Source: Pseudarthrobacter sp. NIBRBAC000502772 (GTDB lineage Bacteria; Actinomycetota; Actinomycetes; Actinomycetales; Micrococcaceae). Taken from it: 64,000 nt of DNA. Position numbers and translations under genes: made by a program. Where the stretch lies: assembly GCF_006517235.1 (NCBI RefSeq), contig NZ_CP041188.1:124001-188000 (forward strand). Reading direction: 5' to 3'. Shown here piece after piece: positions 58,969-64,000 of the stretch; the stretch's first letter is position 1; every line of letters starts with the position of its first letter. Below the pieces are notes generated by a model. That model searched no databases. It saw only the letters and a program-made list of their open reading frames with translations, and was not told the DNA's origin.

Positions 58969-60705
58969 TTGGTTTTGAATAAATTTGCGGCGCCCGCCGT
59001 TGTGGCCATGTTGTGCGCGCTCGCCCTCGTGTCCCCGGCCGCCGGCATGTATTCCGGCCCGCCGGCGAATGCGCCGTCCGTCCAGGCAAGTGCCTTTGGA
59101 CCGCGCACGGTCACGTTGGGACCGTCGGGAACAGCGGACGAAGGCGGCGCACCCGACGTTGAGACCGGCACCGGTTCCCCGCTCGCCCCAGCCGTGGAAC
59201 CGGTGATCACACCGGCATCACCCGCCGGAGAAGGCACGTCAGGGACGGCGGCGCCGACGACGGCGACGGTGGCTGCGCCCGAGACCACCACGTCCGACCC
59301 AATCGCGCCCGAGCCGCCCTCCCTGCCACCCCTCTGGGCCCCCGAATCCGAACTGGCCCACAACAAAACCGCAGCTCCCACCCTGTCGGCTCCCACCGCT
59401 CCAGCCCCCGCAACGGAATCACTTACTACCGAATCCCTTGGCACTGAGGCCCTCGTGCCGGACAGCAACACGGCCGCCATCCTCACGGTTTTCAACGAAA
59501 TCAACAACTACCGGGTGTCCAAGGGCCTGGCCCCGGTCAAGTACCACCCCACGGTGGCCGGCATGGCGCAGGAATGGTCCGACAGCATCGCGTCCCGGGA
59601 CGTCATTGAGCACCGTGCCAGCTTCTGGACCGACCCCCGCGCCCTGAACCCGAGCAGCGGCGGTGAGGTCATTGCCATCCGCACGGACCGCAACGCGGCC
59701 CAGCTAGTCGAGTGGTGGAAAAGCTCCGCCGGCCACAACGCCATGCTGCTGGACCCGCGCTTCAACGTCATGGGCGCCGGGATCTCGTACACGAACAATC
59801 TGTACACCATCTGGGGTGTGGTGAACTTCTTCGGCTACACCACTCTCCCTGCCGGCACCGTCACGTCGCCCGGGGGCAGTTCCGCCGGCGGGGGCGCCTT
59901 CCCCCCTCCGCCGCCGACCCTGTGCGACCCGGCCGTCAAACACATGCCGCCCACCCTGGATTTGAGCAGCGCGGCGATCAACAGTGCCGCTGATCTGGTG
60001 ACCATCAACGCCTCGGGCCAGCTCATCAACCGCCCCTCCACAGGGAACAGGACCTTTGGTGCTGCCAAGGTCATCGGCTCCGGTTTCGGGACGGCCAAGG
60101 AAGTGTTCACCCCCGACTGGGACCGCGACGGCGTCTATGACCTCCTGACCCAGTGGACCAACGGCAACCTGACCCTGCACCGGGGCATCGCCACCGGCGG
60201 GTTCCAGGCGTCGGTCACCCTGGGCGGTGGCGGCTGGGAAACCCTCACGCTGGCCGTCGGCGGCTGGTGCGCCAACAACCGGCTCCCCCAGCTGGTCGCC
60301 CTGGATACCGGCGGCAACCTGTATCTCTACCCGAACGTGGGCCTGGCCGACATGTCCTCGCGCACCGTCATGGCGACCGGCGTGACGGCCAGGAAGCTGA
60401 GCATGGTGGATTATGACGCCGACGGTTTCCAGGATCTCCTGGCCATTAGGTCCGACGGCGGTGTGCAGCTTTACCGCGGAGCTGGCACTCCGGCGCCACG
60501 CGCCGAAGCCCGGCTCACCGTCGCCACTGGCTGGACCGATGTCACCGGGATCCGTCCGCTGCGCGACGTGACAGCCCTGAACTCCACGGGGGTGGCACTG
60601 CGCCGGGCCAATGACGTGGTGCAGTACTGGAACCTGAGCACCGGAACCCTGGCGTCGCCGTCGAACATCACCGGAAGCTGGGCGGGCCAGCGGCTGGCGC
60701 AGTAG
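58969..60705 (+). CDS. Secreted CAP/SCP-domain protein with VCBS/FG-GAP-like repeats
   Basis: 578 aa. A signal peptide (KFAAPAVVAMLCALALVSPA then AAGM) is followed by a Pro/Thr/Ala-rich linker of about 120 residues, then a CAP/SCP domain (about 165-290: VFNEINNYRVSKGLAPVKYH, MAQEWSDSIASRDVIEH and WWKSSAGHNAMLLDPRFN, with the two His of the family). The C-terminal third has repeats with DWDRDGVYDLL and DYDADGFQDLLAIRS, calcium-binding FG-GAP-like motifs. It starts at TTG (58969, or 58975). Surface role; substrate unknown. Confidence 0.85.
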   Translation: MVLNKFAAPAVVAMLCALALVSPAAGMYSGPPANAPSVQASAFGPRTVTLGPSGTADEGGAPDVETGTGSPLAPAVEPVITPASPAGEGTSGTAAPTTATVAAPETTTSDPIAPEPPSLPPLWAPESELAHNKTAAPTLSAPTAPAPATESLTTESLGTEALVPDSNTAAILTVFNEINNYRVSKGLAPVKYHPTVAGMAQEWSDSIASRDVIEHRASFWTDPRALNPSSGGEVIAIRTDRNAAQLVEWWKSSAGHNAMLLDPRFNVMGAGISYTNNLYTIWGVVNFFGYTTLPAGTVTSPGGSSAGGGAFPPPPPTLCDPAVKHMPPTLDLSSAAINSAADLVTINASGQLINRPSTGNRTFGAAKVIGSGFGTAKEVFTPDWDRDGVYDLLTQWTNGNLTLHRGIATGGFQASVTLGGGGWETLTLAVGGWCANNRLPQLVALDTGGNLYLYPNVGLADMSSRTVMATGVTARKLSMVDYDADGFQDLLAIRSDGGVQLYRGAGTPAPRAEARLTVATGWTDVTGIRPLRDVTALNSTGVALRRANDVVQYWNLSTGTLASPSNITGSWAGQRLAQ

Positions 60706-60708
60706 CCC

Positions 60709-61152
60709 TCAGGCGGCCGTCCGTATTTCCAGGACATCCTTGAGCCGTGCGAGCTGGGACACTTCGGCCCTGATGGTGCGCTGGATGCCGGTGTTCATCA
60801 GGCCCAGGAGGCCTTTGGGCTGGTATTCGAGGGCGAACCTGACCCGGGTGCCGGCCGGTTCGGTGCTGAGGTAGTACCCGCCGGTGGGCTGCGAGGGTCC
60901 GGAGATCACACGGAACTGGATCTCGGCGCCCGGCCTGGCCTGCGTTATTTCAAAGTCGGCGGGGATTGTCCGTCCTGACCGGCCCGTGGTTGTCTGCCGG
61001 TACACAGCGCCCTTGGTTCCGGCGGCACCGGACATCAAGTCGATGCTGCGGATGCCCTTTCGCCATAGGGGAAGGTTCATTCCGTCCACCAGGAACGCGT
61101 ACACGGTCATTGCGTCGCACCGGATAAGCACCTCGTGCTCTGCAAATACCAT
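60709..61152 (-). CDS. SRPBCC-family (START-like) protein
   Basis: A 147-aa hydrophobic-pocket protein of the polyketide-cyclase/SRPBCC type: HEVLIRCDAMTVYAFLVDGM, then NLPLWRKGI, FEITQARPGAEIQFRVISGP and GTRVRFALEYQPKGLLGLMN. AAGGA lies before the ATG. Ligand unknown. It converges on the secreted CAP gene, with three bases between stops. Confidence 0.85.
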   Translation of the reverse strand: MVFAEHEVLIRCDAMTVYAFLVDGMNLPLWRKGIRSIDLMSGAAGTKGAVYRQTTTGRSGRTIPADFEITQARPGAEIQFRVISGPSQPTGGYYLSTEPAGTRVRFALEYQPKGLLGLMNTGIQRTIRAEVSQLARLKDVLEIRTAA

Positions 61153-61382
61153 GGGAGTCCTTAGTTAGCGGCTGGTCAGGTGGTAGCCCGCCCCACCCCC
61201 ATGACACCGCAGCTAACGGGTTCAGAGTAGCCACTCGGCCCGCCCCGGACCTAGCCACTGACAGCGCCGTTATTGAAGAGTTACTGGATGACGCGGCCGG
61301 TAGCGGCCATCCCGGCGGACACGGGTCCAGTGCGTGGTCACTGTTGCTGGCGCGTGATCGCATCTGCGCTAAGCTAAGTTCT

Positions 61383-61401
61383 GCCCCGCTCAAAACGGGG
61401 C
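61383..61401 (+). other. Hairpin in the tRNA-Gly leader
   Basis: GCCCCG, a 7-base loop and CGGGGC form a perfect stem that ends three bases before the tRNA. A possible -10 TAAGCT is at 61370. It is probably part of the precursor 5' leader. Confidence 0.5.
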
Positions 61402-61404
61402 GAT

Positions 61405-61478
61405 GCGGCTGTAGCTCAATGGTAGAGCGCTAGCTTCCCAAGCTTGATACGCGGGTCCGATTCCCGTCAGCCGCTCCA
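61405..61478 (+). tRNA. tRNA-Gly (anticodon CCC)
   Basis: A 74-base tRNA with encoded CCA. The acceptor stem GCGGCTG/CAGCCGC is perfect and the D arm is GCTC-AATGGTA-GAGC. The anticodon loop TTCCCAA gives CCC (61437-61439), reading GGG glycine codons. The T arm is GCGGG-TCCGATT-CCCGT. The anticodon stem has one T-T mismatch, and the T loop has TCC where TTC is usual. Confidence 0.95.
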
Positions 61479-61627
61479 ATCTTTCTCACCACCGTTTTTC
61501 GCACCACAGCAGCTGGCCCGCCGGCGCGGCGACTCCCACTCCATACGGCCATCACCCGGGGGCTGTTAGGCCCGGCCGTGTATCGTCAGAAGTCAGGAAC
61601 CTCTTCGGTTCCGCTACAGGAGCAATC

Positions 61628-61765
61628 ATGGCTGACAAGTCCCCGCGTCAAGCAGCATCCAAAAAAGCCGGCAAGTCCATCAAGGAAAAGCGCGCCGACA
61701 AGCGGGCCGCCGGAGCGCCGGCCACCTCCCTGGACATCACGTCCAAGGCCGCAAAAAAGAAGTGA
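61628..61765 (+). CDS. Small basic Lys/Ala-rich protein
   Basis: A 45-aa protein, MADKSPRQAASKKAGKSIKE then KRADKRAAGAPATSLDITSK and AAKKK. It is very basic and probably disordered. AGGAG lies five bases before the ATG and its stop overlaps the next gene's GTG (GTGA), so it is really translated as part of an operon. I do not know its role; DNA, RNA or ribosome binding is possible. Confidence 0.75.
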   Translation: MADKSPRQAASKKAGKSIKEKRADKRAAGAPATSLDITSKAAKKK

Positions 61766-62916
61766 GTGGCCAACAGAGCCACCTGACCCTCGGCGTCCTG
61801 GCATCCACCCGGAAACCGGACGAACGCCGCCTCCCCATCCACCCCCTGCATTTCGAGCGGATCGCTCCGGAACTGCGCCAGCGCATCATCCTGGAGCAGG
61901 GCTATGGTGAGCGCTTCGGCGTCTCGGATGACCAGCTCTCAACCCTCGTGGGCAAAATGGCCACCAAGGAAGCGCTGCTGGCGGAGGCCGACGTCGTACT
62001 CCTGCCCAAGCCGCAGCCGGAGGACCTCGCGGAACTGCGCGACGGCCAGATCCTCTGGGGCTGGCCGCACTGCGTCCAGGACCGCGCCATCACCCAGCTG
62101 GCCATCGACAAGAAGCTCACGCTCATCGCCTTCGAAGCAATGAACCACTGGGCGAGCGACGGCGGATTCGGGCTTCACGTGTTCCACAAAAACAACGAGC
62201 TGGCCGGCTACTGCTCGGTGCTTCATGCGCTCTCGCTCACCGGCTCCACGGGTGACTACGGCCGCCGGCTCAGTGCCGTGGTGATCGGCTTCGGCGCGAC
62301 CGCCCGCGGCGCAGTGACCGCGCTGAACGCGCATGGCATCCACGACGTTCAGGTGCTGACCAACCGCGGAGTTGCGGCAGTTGGTGCCCCGATCCACTCG
62401 GTCAACATCGTCCAGTTTGATCACGACGACAAGGCACCCTTCCTGAGCCAGGTCATCACCGAGCGGGGCCGGGTTCCGCTGGCGCCGTTCCTGGCCGAGA
62501 GCGACATCGTGGTCAACTGCACGCTGCAGGATCCGAACAATCCGCTGACGTATTTGCGGACTGAGGACCTCGCGGCGTTCAGCCCGGGCAGCCTGATCGT
62601 GGATGTTTCGTGCGACGAGGGAATGGGCTTCAGCTGGGCGCGGTCCACCACGTTCGCAGAACCGATGTTTACCATCGGCGACCACATCAACTATTACGCG
62701 GTGGACCACAGCCCGTCCTACCTCTGGAATTCCTCCAGCTGGGAGATCAGCCAGGCCCTGCTGCCGTTCCTTGAGACGGTCATCGGCGGCCCCGCGGAGT
62801 GGGATGGGAACGAAACCATTTCCCGCGCCATCGAAATCCGCGAAGGCGTGGTCCTCAACAAGGACGTGCTGGAGTTCCAGCGGCGCGAGGCCGAGTACCC
62901 GCACCTGCCGGCTTAG
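61762..62916 (+). CDS. N5-(carboxyethyl)ornithine synthase-like NADH-dependent dehydrogenase
   Basis: A 384-aa protein of the alanine dehydrogenase/CEOS family. LTLGVLASTRKPDERRLPIH at the start, LKTE-like substrate region replaced by FEAMNHWASDGGFGLHVFHK, Rossmann LSAVVIGFGATARGAVTALN near 175 and LIVDVSCDEGMGFSWARSTT near 275. The family joins ornithine or another amine with pyruvate. The start GTG overlaps the preceding small gene. Exact substrate unproven. Confidence 0.82.
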   Translation: MSGQQSHLTLGVLASTRKPDERRLPIHPLHFERIAPELRQRIILEQGYGERFGVSDDQLSTLVGKMATKEALLAEADVVLLPKPQPEDLAELRDGQILWGWPHCVQDRAITQLAIDKKLTLIAFEAMNHWASDGGFGLHVFHKNNELAGYCSVLHALSLTGSTGDYGRRLSAVVIGFGATARGAVTALNAHGIHDVQVLTNRGVAAVGAPIHSVNIVQFDHDDKAPFLSQVITERGRVPLAPFLAESDIVVNCTLQDPNNPLTYLRTEDLAAFSPGSLIVDVSCDEGMGFSWARSTTFAEPMFTIGDHINYYAVDHSPSYLWNSSSWEISQALLPFLETVIGGPAEWDGNETISRAIEIREGVVLNKDVLEFQRREAEYPHLPA

Positions 62917-64000
62917 GCTCTGCCGCTGTGGGCCGCGGCGTAGACGCCGCGGCCACCCGTCTGACGATCCGCAGCGGGTGGCGGCGGTCCTTGAGGTCCA
63001 CCCTGAGCGCCAGCGCGCCTTTTCGGGCCAGGACGACGGCGACAGTCACCGCGGCGAGCGCCGGCACCCCGCCGGACACCATGAGTGCCACGTGCGGGTC
63101 CACGTGCTCGGCGATCCACCCGAGCATGGGCCCGCCGATGGCCTGGCCGCCGATCAGCACCATGATGTACAGGCTCATGACCCGGCCGCGGATGCCCATG
63201 TTGGAGCTGATCTGGACCAGCTGGTTGGAGCCGGTCAGGAACATCAGGCACCAGAATCCGGACAGGACCATCACCACGCTGAACCAGAGCATGGACGGCG
63301 CCAGGGCGGCCAGGCACAGCATCAGGCCATACATTCCCGCGCAGAACACCACGGAGCGGAGCCGCAGGTGGCGGCGCCGTGTGGACGCGACAGCACCGGC
63401 CAACGCCCCCAGTGCCACCAGGGCGTTCAGCAGGCCATAGCCGCCGGCGCCGACGTCGAACACGTGGTCCGCGAACGCGGCGAGCAGCACGGGCAGGCTC
63501 ATGGCGAAGACGGAGATGAAGCCGGCCATCAGCCACGGCCAGTAGATGGTGGGCTTGCTGAGCGCGTACTGCAGTCCTTCCCGCAGCATGCCCTTCTTCT
63601 TGGGCGCGGGAGCACTGACGAACAGTTGGTCCTTGCGCAGGAGCAGCAGCATGGCCACGGTGGAGCAGCAGGCCAGCGCATTCGCGGCGAAGGCCCAGCC
63701 GGCGCCGACGGCGGTGAGCAGCAGTCCTGCCAGTGCCGGACCGATCAGCCCGCCCAGCTGGAACGTCGTGGAGTTGACGCTGATGGCGTTCCGGAGGTAT
63801 TTGGGGCCCACTAGTTCGTTGACGAACACCTGGCGCGCGGGCTGGTCCAGCACGGTGACCAGGCCCAGCAGCAGCGCGATGACGTACACGTGCCACACTT
63901 CGATGGCGCCGGTCAGGGCAAGTGCCGCGAGCGCTGCGGCGAGGACCGCGGCCAGGCTCTGGCACAGGATGAGGATCCGGCGCTTGGCGAACCGGTCCGC
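62855..64000 (-). CDS. MFS transporter, C-terminal part (runs off the window)
   Basis: The open frame continues past the right edge, so the start is missing; 381 codons are visible. Near the edge DRFAKRRILILCQSL is the conserved MFS loop after helix 2. Then DQPARQVFVNELVGPKYLRN (with the enterobactin-exporter-like DQPARQ motif), NSTTFQLGGLIGPALAGLLL and further helices. The tail (about 35 residues) is Arg/Pro-rich and overlaps the end of the convergent gene by 62 bases. A drug or siderophore exporter is likely. Confidence 0.85.
   Translation of the reverse strand, partial: ADRFAKRRILILCQSLAAVLAAALAALALTGAIEVWHVYVIALLLGLVTVLDQPARQVFVNELVGPKYLRNAISVNSTTFQLGGLIGPALAGLLLTAVGAGWAFAANALACCSTVAMLLLLRKDQLFVSAPAPKKKGMLREGLQYALSKPTIYWPWLMAGFISVFAMSLPVLLAAFADHVFDVGAGGYGLLNALVALGALAGAVASTRRRHLRLRSVVFCAGMYGLMLCLAALAPSMLWFSVVMVLSGFWCLMFLTGSNQLVQISSNMGIRGRVMSLYIMVLIGGQAIGGPMLGWIAEHVDPHVALMVSGGVPALAAVTVAVVLARKGALALRVDLKDRRHPLRIVRRVAAASTPRPTAAEPKPAGAGTRPRAAGTPARPC

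Noticed and set aside
61153..61382. Possible small gene or riboswitch upstream of tRNA-Gly
   Set aside because: No translatable frame with a start signal and no recognisable conserved RNA motif; only a weak GTTAGC/GCTAAC pairing.
1..64000. CRISPR array, phage or insertion element
   Set aside because: No regularly spaced repeats of 25-40 bases, no transposase or integrase, and no target-site duplications seen.

Overview
The window is a high-GC chromosomal segment of an actinobacterium. It most resembles Arthrobacter or Pseudarthrobacter (Micrococcaceae), judged from protein wording recalled from the genus, the dnaK-grpE-dnaJ-hspR order, a fused MrpAB, SAM-I/IV-type and TPP riboswitches, and many starts that look leaderless. 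It reads as core and ordinary niche chromosome. I see no phage, IS element, plasmid gene or CRISPR array.

Layout. 1-5193: the start of gdhA (minus), then an N-acetylglucosamine regulon. nagE(EIIC)-nagA-nagB run on minus and EIIB-EIIA-GntR regulator run divergently on plus, around a perfect 16-bp DasR/NagR-type operator. 5252-8800: pheA, an FAD aromatic hydroxylase and a small membrane protein. 8876-13690: a urea ABC operon urtABCDE (minus) whose urtA carries a one-base frameshift. 14060-18250: the HspR-controlled chaperone operon, with its promoter between two HAIR operators. 18349-25018: a small acidic repeat protein, a TetR/SDR pair, an MMPL/MarR pair (each pair with a clear palindromic operator), a methyltransferase and a Phd/VapC toxin-antitoxin pair. 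25059-35673: two transporters, a tyrosine phosphatase overlapping a P-loop-kinase/PabB fusion, cardiolipin synthase divergent from pabC, Nudix, PNPOx-like, GNAT, thiolase and a lipoprotein. 35798-37800: a SAM riboswitch ahead of DUF1737-rhodanese-metZ. 37939-41281: DUF1905, lysG divergent from a frameshifted lysE, and a YbdK-type ligase.

41473-44021: an unusual XRE-HTH/MurA fusion divergent from a secreted lysozyme-like protein. 44070-47358: a thiamine-precursor ECF transporter under a TPP riboswitch. 47425-48272: two small conserved proteins. 48382-54849: the Mrp Na+/H+ antiporter operon (AB fused, C-G). 55041-58166: a UMF1-type MFS protein and a TrkA-C/CPA2 antiporter pair. 58262-64000: dcd with a DnaA box in its promoter, a secreted CAP/VCBS protein, an SRPBCC protein, tRNA-Gly(CCC), a 45-aa basic protein coupled to an N5-carboxyethylornithine-synthase-like enzyme, and a partial MFS protein.

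The points most worth a second look are the MurA fusion with its cell-wall partner, the kinase-PabB fusion, a 23-bp motif found just 3' of four different stop codons, the widespread TANNNT-N6-8-start arrangement (leaderless mRNAs), and two single-base frameshifts in G/C runs. No wholly unknown multigene system is evident.
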